A stretch of DNA of 53,274 nucleotides, from contig CAXUEX010000002.1 of NCBI GenBank assembly GCA_964250215.1, forward strand, positions 1 through 53,274. Direction: 5' to 3'. This document shows positions 17,257 to 24,584 of this stretch, one piece after another. Each line of letters opens with the position of its first letter. The stretch's first letter is position 1. The notes under the pieces are model-generated. The model was given only the letters and a program-made list of their open reading frames with translations. It did no database searches and was not told the origin of the DNA. Origin of the DNA: DAIDJM01 sp964250215. GTDB taxonomy: Bacteria > Pseudomonadota > Alphaproteobacteria > Acetobacterales > Acetobacteraceae. The translations under genes were made by a program, and so were the position numbers.

Positions 17257-17342
17257 GCCGGCAATCTCCGTTGGTTCCGGCGCTCTTTTCGCCGCCGCCG
17301 GGGCGGCTTGCAATGGCGAAGCGGGCGGGCTCGCGGCCGCGA

Positions 17343-18059
17343 TCAGGCCGGGTCGGCGATCCGGGTGAAGCGGCCTTCGCCACGCATGACGGAGGCGAAG
17401 GCGCCGGCGGCGTGGATGTTGAACACCAGGATCGGCAGGCCGTTTTCGCGCGCCAGCGAAATGGCGGCGGCGTCCATCACCGCGAGGTCGCGCGACAAGA
17501 CTTCCAGGTAGGTGAGTTCGTCGTAGCGCTGGGCAGCGGGATCGCGGCGCGGATCGGCGGAATATACGCCATCCACCTGCGTGCCTTTCAGCAGGCAGTC
17601 GCACTGCATCTCGGCGGCGCGAAGGGCGGCGGCGGTATCGGTGGTGAAGAACGGATTGCCCGTGCCGGCAGCGAAGATCACCACACGGCCCTTCTCCATG
17701 TGGCGTTGGGCGCGGCGGCGGATATAAGGCTCGCAGACGCTGGACATAGGGATGGCGGAGAGCACGCGGGTGGGCACGCGGCGCTTTTCCAGCGCCGATT
17801 GCATGGCGAGCGCGTTCATCACCGTGGCGATCATGCCCATGTAATCGGCTTGGGCGCGGTCCATGCCGCTGGCGGCGCCGGCGACGCCGCGGAAGATGTT
17901 GCCGCCGCCGATGACGAGGCTGACTTCGACGCCCAGTTCCACCACGGCCGCGATGTCGGCGGCGATGGTGGCCAGCATGTCGCTGTCCAGGCCGTAGTCG
18001 CGCTGTCCCATGAGCGCCTCGCCGGAGACTTTCAGGAGAACGCGGCGATAGGTGCTCAT
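17343..18059 (-). CDS. pyrH: Uridylate kinase
   Basis: PyrH phosphorylates UMP to UDP and belongs to the amino acid kinase fold. The 238-residue protein has RRVLLKVSGEALMG, VSLVIGGGNIFRG, DYMGMIATVMNALAMQSALE, FAAGTGNPFFTTDTAAALRA and the uridine-site stretch LKGTQVDGVYSADPRRDPAA, all diagnostic. The ATG at 18057-18059 is family-consistent; an in-frame extension upstream has no homology. It stands between tsf and frr, the classical order, with 49 bases before it and 86 after it. Confidence 0.97.
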   Translation of the reverse strand: MSTYRRVLLKVSGEALMGQRDYGLDSDMLATIAADIAAVVELGVEVSLVIGGGNIFRGVAGAASGMDRAQADYMGMIATVMNALAMQSALEKRRVPTRVLSAIPMSSVCEPYIRRRAQRHMEKGRVVIFAAGTGNPFFTTDTAAALRAAEMQCDCLLKGTQVDGVYSADPRRDPAAQRYDELTYLEVLSRDLAVMDAAAISLARENGLPILVFNIHAAGAFASVMRGEGRFTRIADPA

Positions 18060-18108
18060 CCGGCGCGTTCTAAGCGTTGGCCGGACGGGCGCAAGCGTGA
18101 GCCAGCCG

Positions 18109-19020
18109 CTACTGCCCCGCGGCGGCGGCCACTTCGGCTGCGAAATCGCCCTGCGAGCCGCGATCGACGCCTTCGCCGAGCTGGAAGCGGGCGAAGCCGG
18201 TGAGCTTGCCGCCGGCTTTCTGCACAATGGCCTTCACGCGGCTTTCGCCATCGTGCACCCAGACCTGTTCCAGCAGCACCACTTCCTCGTAATACTTCCG
18301 GATGCGGCCATCGATCATCTTCTCGATGATGCTGTCCGGCTTGCCGGATTGGCGCGCGGTTTCGATGAGGATGTTGCGCTCGCGTTCGAGGGCAGCGGGA
18401 TCGACGGCACCGATTTCCAGCGCATCGGGGCGGGTGGCCGCGACATGCATGCCGATCTGGCGGCCGAGCAATTCGAGCCCATCGAGTTCGCTGGCGGCTT
18501 CCAGCGCCACCAGGACGCCGATCTTGCCCAGGCCGGGCTTCAGCACGTTGTGCACATAGGTGGCGACGACGCCCTTGGGCACCGCGAGGCGTTTGGCACG
18601 GCGCAGCACGAGGTTTTCACCGATCGTGGAAATCTGATGCGTGATTTCGTCGGCGACGCTGCGGCCGGCGCCGGGATAGGCGGCGGCGCGCAGCGCATCG
18701 AGATCGTCGCCCACGTCCAGCGCCACGCCGGCGATGGCGGCGACGAGGGCCTGGAAGCCTTCGTTGCGGGCGACGAAATCGGTCTCGGCATTCACTTCCA
18801 CCATGGCGGCGCGCAGCGGCGCCGATGCGACGCCGATCAGGCCTTCGGCGGCGACGCGGCCGGATTTTTTGGCGGCTGCGGATAGGCCTTTCTTGCGCAG
18901 CCAATCGACGGCGGCTTCGAAATCGCCACCGCTTTCGGTTAGCGCGCGCTTGCAATCCATCATGCCGGCGCCGGTCTGCTCGCGCAGCGCCTTCACGAGG
19001 GCGGGGGAAATATCGGCCAT
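18109..19020 (-). CDS. tsf: Elongation factor Ts
   Basis: EF-Ts exchanges GDP for GTP on EF-Tu. The 303-residue protein has the N-terminal UBA-like domain (ALVKALREQTGAGMMDCKRA with the TGAGMMDCK block, then AVDWLRKKGLSAAAKKSGR), the AEGLIGVA loop, NAETDFVARNEGF with the TDFVA contact to EF-Tu, and a normal dimerisation domain and C-terminal module. Start ATG at 19018-19020; only 19 bases separate it from the rpsB stop, so the two form one transcript. Confidence 0.97.
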   Translation of the reverse strand: MADISPALVKALREQTGAGMMDCKRALTESGGDFEAAVDWLRKKGLSAAAKKSGRVAAEGLIGVASAPLRAAMVEVNAETDFVARNEGFQALVAAIAGVALDVGDDLDALRAAAYPGAGRSVADEITHQISTIGENLVLRRAKRLAVPKGVVATYVHNVLKPGLGKIGVLVALEAASELDGLELLGRQIGMHVAATRPDALEIGAVDPAALERERNILIETARQSGKPDSIIEKMIDGRIRKYYEEVVLLEQVWVHDGESRVKAIVQKAGGKLTGFARFQLGEGVDRGSQGDFAAEVAAAAGQ

Positions 19021-19039
19021 GTCGGTGTGCCTTGAGAAA

Positions 19040-19828
19040 TCAGTGAAGAACGGGCTCGGTGGCTTCCGCTTCCTGGGTTTCGGGGGCGACGACTTCGGGC
19101 AGTGTTTCTTCGGCGCCGAGATCGCGGCCGGAGCTGGAGAGTTCCTGGCTGATGCCGTCGAGCACCGCGCCGGAGACCAGCTCGCAATACAGCGTGATGG
19201 CGCGGATCGCGTCGTCGTTGCCAGGAACGGGGAAGGTGACGCCGTGCGGATCGGAGTTGCTGTCGAGCACCGCGATGACCGGGATGCCGAGCTTGTTGGC
19301 CTCCTCGACGGCGAGCTTTTCCTTGTTCGTGTCGATGATGAAGAGGATGTCGGGCAGGCCGCCCATTTCCTTGATGCCGCCGAGGCTGCGCTCAAGCTTG
19401 TCGCGCTCGCGCGTCATCTCGAGCACCTCTTTCTTGGTGAGGCCCTGCGTGTCGCCGGCGAGCATGTCGTCCATTTGACGCAGGCGCTTGATCGAGCCGG
19501 TGATCGTTTTCCAGTTCGTCAACATGCCGCCGAGCCAGCGGTGGTTCACGTAGTACTGTCCGCAGCGATTGGCGGCTTCGGCGACGTGTTCCGCGGCGGC
19601 GCGCTTAGTGCCAACAAACAGCACGCGGCCGCCGCCGGCCGTGGTGTCACGCACGGCGCGCAATGCACGATCCAGCATGGGCACGGTCTGCTGCAGATCG
19701 ATGATATGCACCTGGTTGCGCACGCCGAAGAGGTAGGGCGCCATCGACGGGTTCCAGCGGCGGGTGTGGTGGCCGAAATGCACGCCGGCTTCCAGGAGCT
19801 GGCGCAGAGTGAAATCGGGCATGGCCAT
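19040..19828 (-). CDS. rpsB: 30S ribosomal protein S2
   Basis: The 262-residue protein is S2, with TLRQLLEAGVHFGHHTRRWN, GGGRVLFVGTKRAAAEHVAE, HRWLGGMLTNWKTITGSIKR and LPDILFIIDTNKEKLAVEEA. It ends with an acidic tail (EETLPEVVAPETQEAEATEP), common in alphaproteobacterial S2. The ATG at 19826-19828 fits the usual MPDF/MALP-type beginning; the frame is open further upstream, but that stretch is leader sequence with strong hairpins. It is the first gene of the large minus-strand operon and is probably autoregulated through that leader. Confidence 0.97.
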   Translation of the reverse strand: MAMPDFTLRQLLEAGVHFGHHTRRWNPSMAPYLFGVRNQVHIIDLQQTVPMLDRALRAVRDTTAGGGRVLFVGTKRAAAEHVAEAANRCGQYYVNHRWLGGMLTNWKTITGSIKRLRQMDDMLAGDTQGLTKKEVLEMTRERDKLERSLGGIKEMGGLPDILFIIDTNKEKLAVEEANKLGIPVIAVLDSNSDPHGVTFPVPGNDDAIRAITLYCELVSGAVLDGISQELSSSGRDLGAEETLPEVVAPETQEAEATEPVLH

Positions 19829-19863
19829 CTTTGCAGGCTTTCCTTCGTGTCCGGTTAAACCTC

Positions 19864-19945
19864 CGCGGGGGTAGCCGTTGCCGGCACCGGACCTGGCATG
19901 CGCCAGGAGGAACCCCGCGTGCGAATTACCGGAGGCGTGCTCCGG
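19864..19945 (-). promoter_or_regulatory. Structured leader of rpsB (candidate S2 autoregulatory RNA)
   Basis: Between the candidate rpsB promoter and its ATG, three nested or serial stems are visible: CGCGGGG (19865-19871) pairs with CCCCGCG (19914-19920), enclosing CCTGGC-ATGC-GCCAGG (19893-19908), and CCGGAG-GCGTG-CTCCGG (19929-19945) lies next to it. All are perfect. S2 is known to repress its own mRNA in several bacteria, so a folded leader fits, but binding is inferred. Confidence 0.5.
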
Positions 19946-19952
19946 CGGCGGC

Positions 19953-19981
19953 GATATGGCGGATGTGGCGCGGCTTGGCAA
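19953..19981 (-). promoter_or_regulatory. Candidate sigma70-type promoter of the rpsB operon
   Basis: On the minus strand TTGCCA (plus positions 19976-19981) and CATATC (19953-19958) are spaced by exactly 17 bases. Transcription would begin about 120 bases before the rpsB ATG and include the hairpin leader. The -10 match is moderate. Confidence 0.35.
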
Positions 19982-20001
19982 GGGCGGCGGTTTTCTGGCG
20001 C

Positions 20002-20030
20002 TTGACGGGCCAGGGTGCGGCCCCTAGAAA
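20002..20030 (+). promoter_or_regulatory. Candidate sigma70-type promoter of rpsT
   Basis: TTGACG (20002-20007), a 17-base spacer, and TAGAAA (20025-20030) form a good -35/-10 pair in the right orientation, placing the transcript start about 75 bases before the rpsT ATG. It is the best promoter match I noticed in the window. Confidence 0.55.
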
Positions 20031-20111
20031 CTTTGCCTCCCGCGCGCTGGCTCGAGTTGGCCGCGCTGCGATCAATCATCGAGTTTCGACACCGCTAGCT
20101 GACGAGATCCC

Positions 20112-20387
20112 ATGGCCAACACCGCATCGGCGCAGAAGCGCATTCGGCAGAGTTTGAAGCGGACCGCGCGGAACCAGGCGCGGACTTCCCGCATGCGCAC
20201 GTTCGTGCGCAAGGTGGAGCAGGCGATCGCCGGCGGCGACAAGGGCGCCGCGAACGAGGCCCTGCGGGCGGCGCAGCCGGAGATGCAGCGCGCCGCCGGC
20301 AAGGGTGTGGCGCATCGCAATACCGTGGCGCGCAAGCTATCGCGTCTTTCGGCGCGCATCCGCAAGTTGGGTTCGGCCCCGAGCTGA
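20112..20387 (+). CDS. rpsT: 30S ribosomal protein S20
   Basis: The 91-residue, strongly basic helical protein begins ANTASAQKRIRQSLKRTARN and contains AGKGVAHRNTVARKLSRLSA, the usual S20 blocks (ANHKSAxKRIRQ and G-HKNTAARKKSRL in relatives). S20 binds 16S rRNA early in 30S assembly. It stands alone on the plus strand, divergent from rpsB and 342 bases before dnaA, an order common in Rhodospirillales. A 6-bp stem (GCGCGT 20394-20399 with ACGCGC 20410-20415) follows the stop without a T-run. Confidence 0.97.
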   Translation: MANTASAQKRIRQSLKRTARNQARTSRMRTFVRKVEQAIAGGDKGAANEALRAAQPEMQRAAGKGVAHRNTVARKLSRLSARIRKLGSAPS

Positions 20388-20729
20388 GTCTGCGCGCGTA
20401 GCCACGGCCACGCGCCATTCCGTTTCGTCTCCCGCGATAATCGCCAGATGAGCAGCCCTTTCCGGGTTTCTCGCGGACTGCGATATTTTCTTTCTTCCAC
20501 TGCAAAAATTCAGTCGCGAAAGTGTAACAGCGGCGCGGAGTCGCCAAGATTCTGTTTGCCTGCGGCGGGGTTCTGACATAGCGTTCACGGGCCGGACACG
20601 TTCGGCATGCCGACATGAAGCGATACTTGTCTCGCAACCTTGTTGTTGCGCGCGCTATTGCTTTGCCGTCGGCGACGGGGGGCGCCACATAAACCGAGGG
20701 TGCATCGCTTGGACCAGGGCAGCATTTCC
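20388..20729. other. Intergenic region between rpsT and dnaA
   Basis: No gene is supported in these 342 bases. A small GC stem follows rpsT (20394-20415), and a relatively AT-rich patch lies near 20480-20530. I looked for DnaA boxes (TTATCCACA and close variants) on both strands and saw none, so there is no evidence of a replication origin here. No convincing dnaA promoter was seen. Confidence 0.6.
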
Positions 20730-22154
20730 ATGCAGCGCGACGGTTCGTCTGCAACGGCACCGGCGCGTGCAGAAGCGCAGGTGACGGCGGCGTGGGCCCG
20801 CATTCGTGGCAAGCTGCAATCCGAAGTGGGCGATGTGGAATATCGCACTTGGCTGAAGCAGATGACGCTGGCGGGCGTGGATGGCGACGAGGTTACCGTG
20901 CACCTGCCCACGCGCTTTCTGCGGGACTGGGTTCGCAGCCATTACGGGGACCGCATCGCGATGCTGTGGCGCGCCGAGGATGGCAGCATCCGCAACGTAG
21001 AAATTCGGGTGGGCACCGGCCGCGCTGAAGGGTTGGCGGAAAGCCTGGCGCTGCCGCCGGAGCCGCCGGCGGAGATGGTGCCGCAGTCGGCGTCCGCGCG
21101 GCCGGTGGCCAGGATCGGCGACGAGTTCGCGGTGCCGCTCGATCCGAAGTTCAGCTTCGACAGCTTTGTGGTGGGCAAGCCGAACGAATTTGCGTATGCG
21201 TGCGCGCGCCGCGTGGCCGAACGGCCGGCGAGCCACGGGTTCAACCCATTGTTCCTGTATGGCGGCGTCGGCCTGGGCAAGACGCATCTGATGCACGCGG
21301 TGGGGCTGGAGCTGACGCGCGGCGGCGCAGCGCACCCAAGCGTTGCCTACATGTCGGCCGAAAAATTCATGTACCGCTTCATCGCGGCGATTCGCGCGCA
21401 GTCGACGCTGGAGTTCAAGGACCAGCTTCGTTCGGTCGACGTGTTGATGATCGACGACCTGCAATTTTTGGTTGGCAAGGACAACACGCAGGAAGAATTC
21501 TTCCACACGTTCAACGCACTGATCGACGGCGGCAAGCAGATCGTGGTTTCCGCCGACAAGTCGCCTTCCGAAATATCTGGGCTCGGCGACCGGCTGCGCA
21601 CCCGCCTGGGTTGCGGCATGGTGGCCGATCTGCATGCCACCACGTTCGAGCTGCGCATCAGCATACTGGAAGCGAAGGCGGCGCGGGCGAAAGCGGACGT
21701 GCCGCCGAAAGTGCTGGAATTTCTTGCGCACAAGATCACCAGCAACGTGCGTGAACTGGAAGGCGCTTTGAACCGGCTGATTGCACATGCCAATTTGTTC
21801 AACCGGCCGATCACGCTGGAGACGGCGACCGAAGTGCTGCACGATGTGCTGCGCGCGCACGACAAGCGCGTTACCATCGAGGAAATTCAGCGGCGCGTGG
21901 CCGAGCATTACAACATGCGCATTATCGAGATGACCGGCGCGCGGCGGGCACGATCGGTGGCGCGGCCGCGGCAGGTGGCGATGTTCCTGGCCAAGCAGCT
22001 TACCAGCCGATCGTTGCCGGATATCGGCAAGCGCTTCGGCAACCGGGACCATACTACCGTGATGCACGCGGTGACGCGGGTGACGGAGCTGATGGGCACG
22101 GACGCGGCGTTTGCCGAGGATGTGGAGTTGTTACGGAAAATGCTGGAGTCCTAG
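20730..22154 (+). CDS. dnaA: Chromosomal replication initiator DnaA
   Basis: DnaA opens the origin. The 474-residue protein has domain I (AWARIRGKLQSEVGDVEYRT), a short linker, the AAA+ domain with Walker A GGVGLGKT (residues 178-185), Walker B VLMIDDLQFL (about 238-247) and SADKSPSEI, and the DNA-binding domain IV ending with DIGKRFGNRDHTTVMHAVTR, which contains the DHTTV box-recognition motif. The domain II linker (about 90-130) is short. I chose ATG at 20730; a TTG at 20709 with a GAGGG site eight bases upstream is a serious alternative that adds seven residues. Confidence 0.97.
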   Translation: MQRDGSSATAPARAEAQVTAAWARIRGKLQSEVGDVEYRTWLKQMTLAGVDGDEVTVHLPTRFLRDWVRSHYGDRIAMLWRAEDGSIRNVEIRVGTGRAEGLAESLALPPEPPAEMVPQSASARPVARIGDEFAVPLDPKFSFDSFVVGKPNEFAYACARRVAERPASHGFNPLFLYGGVGLGKTHLMHAVGLELTRGGAAHPSVAYMSAEKFMYRFIAAIRAQSTLEFKDQLRSVDVLMIDDLQFLVGKDNTQEEFFHTFNALIDGGKQIVVSADKSPSEISGLGDRLRTRLGCGMVADLHATTFELRISILEAKAARAKADVPPKVLEFLAHKITSNVRELEGALNRLIAHANLFNRPITLETATEVLHDVLRAHDKRVTIEEIQRRVAEHYNMRIIEMTGARRARSVARPRQVAMFLAKQLTSRSLPDIGKRFGNRDHTTVMHAVTRVTELMGTDAAFAEDVELLRKMLES

Positions 22155-22195
22155 CAGTTCGGCCTTTTGCGGATGGCGGCTCCGGCTGATCCGCC

Positions 22196-23125
22196 TTACG
22201 CAGCCAACACGCGGGCCTTCGCGGCTTCGTATTCCCGCCGTAATCTCGCGATGCGTTCTGCCACCGGGAGCACTTCGCGCACGCTGCCCACACCCTGTCC
22301 CGCGCCCCAGATGTCGCGCCAGGCCTTGGTAGCGCCGCCGCTGAAATTCATGCGGCTGGGGTCGCTTTGCGGCAGGTTGGCGGGATCTAGGCCGGCGGCG
22401 ACGATTGAGGATTTCAGGTAATTGCCGTGCACGCCAGTGAAGAGGTTTGTGTAGATTACGTCTGCCGCCGCGCTATCCAGGATTGCCTGTTTGTAGGCGT
22501 CGGCAGCGTTTGCCTCCTTGGTCGCGATGAAGGCGGAGCCGATATAGGCGAAATCGGCGCCAGCGGCTTGCGCGGCGAGCACGGCGTCGCCGGTGGCGAT
22601 GGCCCCCGATAGCGCCAGCGGGCCGTCGAACCAGGCGCGGATTTCGGCGATCAGCGCGAACGGGGACGTGGTGCCGGCGTGTCCGCCGGCGCCGGCGGCG
22701 ACCGCGATCAGGCCGTCGGCGCCCTTGTCGATGGCTTTTTTCGCGAATTCCACGTTGATGATGTCGTGCAGCACGATGCCGCCGTAGCTGTGAATCGCGT
22801 CGTTCACCTCGGTGCGGGCGCCGAGCGAGGTGATGACGATCGGCGCTTTGTATTTCACGCAAAGTTCCACGTCGTGCTGCAGGCGCTCGTTCGTTCGATG
22901 CACGATCTGGTTCACCGCAAACGGCGCATCGGCCTCGCCGAGCTCAGCGGTGATGCGGGCGAGCCAGCGATCCAGTTCCTCGGCCGGGCGGGAGTTCAGC
23001 GCGGGAAAAGCGCCGACGATGCCGGCTTTGCACTGCGCGATGACGAGATCGGGATTGGAGATGATAAAGAGCGGCGCACCGATTACTGGCAGGTGTAGGC
23101 GCTTTCTCAGGCTCTCGGATATCAT
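22196..23125 (-). CDS. Nitronate monooxygenase family flavoprotein
   Basis: The 309-residue TIM-barrel FMN protein shows APLFIISNPDLVIAQCKAGI, VGAFPALNSRPAEELDRWL, APFAVNQIVH, LIAVAAGAGGHAGTTSPFAL with the GAGGHAG phosphate-binding stretch, and FAYIGSAFIATKEANAADAY. These are blocks of the 2-nitropropane dioxygenase/nitronate monooxygenase family, which oxidise alkyl nitronates using FMN and oxygen. It starts five bases after the crotonase stop, so the pair is probably co-transcribed, suggesting a catabolic or acyl-CoA related substrate, but the true substrate is unknown. Confidence 0.88.
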   Translation of the reverse strand: MISESLRKRLHLPVIGAPLFIISNPDLVIAQCKAGIVGAFPALNSRPAEELDRWLARITAELGEADAPFAVNQIVHRTNERLQHDVELCVKYKAPIVITSLGARTEVNDAIHSYGGIVLHDIINVEFAKKAIDKGADGLIAVAAGAGGHAGTTSPFALIAEIRAWFDGPLALSGAIATGDAVLAAQAAGADFAYIGSAFIATKEANAADAYKQAILDSAAADVIYTNLFTGVHGNYLKSSIVAAGLDPANLPQSDPSRMNFSGGATKAWRDIWGAGQGVGSVREVLPVAERIARLRREYEAAKARVLAA

Positions 23126-23130
23126 TGTGT

Positions 23131-23883
23131 TCACGCGGCCTTGTTGCGAGCGGCGAAGAATTTGGCGACGGTGGCGCGCAGCTCGGGGGTTTGCAGCCTG
23201 GCGCGGAATTCGGCACCCTCCTCCCGCATACGGCCCGAGACGGTTTCGGCAGGCGATTTCATCAGCCGCTTCGTGGCGAGCAGTGCGCCTTCCGGTTTTT
23301 CCAGCAGTCGGCTTGCGAGTTGCTCGGCGGCAGCGCCGGCATGGCTTGCAGCGACGATTTCGCCGACCAGCCCCATTTGCAACGCGCGAGCAGCGGCGAT
23401 CGGCTCGCACAGCATCAGCGCTTCGGCCGCGCGCAAATAGCCGATAGCACGCGGCAGCAGCAGGGACGCGGCCGCTTCCGGCACCACCGCGAGATCGACG
23501 AAGGGGAAGGAGAGCACCGCATCGGGCTCGGCCAGCACGAAATCGCAGTGCAGCAGCAGGGTGGCGCCCACGCCCACGGCACGACCCTGCACGGCCGCGA
23601 TCAGGATGCGCGTGCTGCCGGCAATAGCGTGCAGGAAGCGGAACACCGGCGCCTGATCGCCTTCCGGCAGCTCGCCGACAAAGCCCAGCAAGTCGTTGCC
23701 CGCACAGAATGTCTCGCCTGCGCCGCCGATCAGCACCGCCACCGTGCCGTCGGTTTCCGCCGTGAGCAGCGCGTCGGCCATGGCGGCATACATCGCTTGC
23801 GTGAGCGCGTTGCGTTTGGCGGGGCGGTTCATGCGCAGATGCAGCTTCTTGCCTTCGCGACGGATTTCTATCTCCGCAGTCAT
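23131..23883 (-). CDS. Enoyl-CoA hydratase/isomerase (crotonase) family protein
   Basis: The 250-residue crotonase has NRPAKRNALTQAMYAAMADA, the oxyanion-hole region GGAGETFCAGNDLLGF, AAVQGRAVGVGATLLLHCDF and AVVPEAAASLLLPRAIG. The Glu in VVPEAAA sits where delta3-delta2-enoyl-CoA isomerases carry their single catalytic acid, while the first hydratase Glu position is not obvious, so an isomerase-like role is as likely as hydration. It is co-oriented with and immediately upstream of the nitronate monooxygenase gene. Confidence 0.87.
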   Translation of the reverse strand: MTAEIEIRREGKKLHLRMNRPAKRNALTQAMYAAMADALLTAETDGTVAVLIGGAGETFCAGNDLLGFVGELPEGDQAPVFRFLHAIAGSTRILIAAVQGRAVGVGATLLLHCDFVLAEPDAVLSFPFVDLAVVPEAAASLLLPRAIGYLRAAEALMLCEPIAAARALQMGLVGEIVAASHAGAAAEQLASRLLEKPEGALLATKRLMKSPAETVSGRMREEGAEFRARLQTPELRATVAKFFAARNKAA

Positions 23884-23996
23884 CGGGCGGCACTCCCTTC
23901 CCTATACGTCAACTTAACGCCGTTCCGCTGAACCGCAAGACTTTGCCGGTGCGGCTCCGGGCCCCTATATCGCGGCAGCGCCGCCGGGACCCAACC

Positions 23997-24578
23997 ATGC
24001 CCTCCCCTGCCCTTTCGCTTGACGATCCGCCGGAAAAACAGGCCGCCGCGGCGTTGGATGCCGGCGACGCCATCGTGGTGATCGGTGCGCGCGGCCGCGG
24101 TTTCTTCCTGCATGCAGCGGCGCTGGCGACGGTGGCAACCGTGAACCGGACGATCCTATGGGGACGCGGGCTCACCTGCTTTTCGGTCACGCCCGAGCGG
24201 GCAATGCGGCTGGGGCTGCTGCTGGCGGGCGAATACGCGCCGGGCGAACCGGTGTTTCTGCGTTCGGTGGAGGCTGCGGATTGCCAGGGGACCGGCATTT
24301 CGGCGGCAGATCGGGCCGCAACACTCCGCGCCGCGGGGGCCGCTGACGCCGGGATCACCAGCCTGAAATCGCCCGGCCATGTCATTCCGGCCATGGTCGG
24401 CGATGGCGAAGGCGACGCGGTTCCGGCACAGGCGCTGGCGTTGTTGCGACGGCTGACGGTGCACGACGTGCCGGCCTGGACGGATATCCTCGACGATGCG
24501 GGCGAGCTGGCGGGGACTGCATATTGCCGGGAGCTGGCAGCGCGTCTGGGTTTGACGAGCCTCGACATAACGGGCTGA
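23997..24578 (+). CDS. RibB-like (DHBP synthase fold) protein lacking catalytic motifs
   Basis: The 193-residue protein aligns by eye with 3,4-dihydroxy-2-butanone-4-phosphate synthase: LWGRGLTCFSVTPERAMRLG resembles the GRGLICxxxT block, SVEAADCQGTGISAADRAAT the SVDAxxxxTTGISAxDRAxT block, and KSPGHVIPAMVGDG the PGHIFPL block. Two catalytic parts are changed. The early acidic motif (RENEGD in RibB) is replaced by GARGRGFFLH after AIVVI, and the R-x-GHTE block reads LLRRLTVHDVPAWTD. It may be an inactive paralogue or have a new activity. No riboflavin gene is adjacent. Start ATG 23997-23999; its 3' end faces czcA six bases away. Confidence 0.6.
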   Translation: MPSPALSLDDPPEKQAAAALDAGDAIVVIGARGRGFFLHAAALATVATVNRTILWGRGLTCFSVTPERAMRLGLLLAGEYAPGEPVFLRSVEAADCQGTGISAADRAATLRAAGAADAGITSLKSPGHVIPAMVGDGEGDAVPAQALALLRRLTVHDVPAWTDILDDAGELAGTAYCRELAARLGLTSLDITG

Positions 24579-24584
24579 ACCGTT

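Noticed and set aside
15938..17604. Fused readings joining uppS, frr and pyrH regions in one long minus-strand frame
   Set aside because: They are open only because of high GC; the separate genes have proper starts, stops and full domains.
20388..20729. Replication origin next to dnaA
   Set aside because: No TTATCCACA-like boxes or clear AT-rich 13-mer array were seen.
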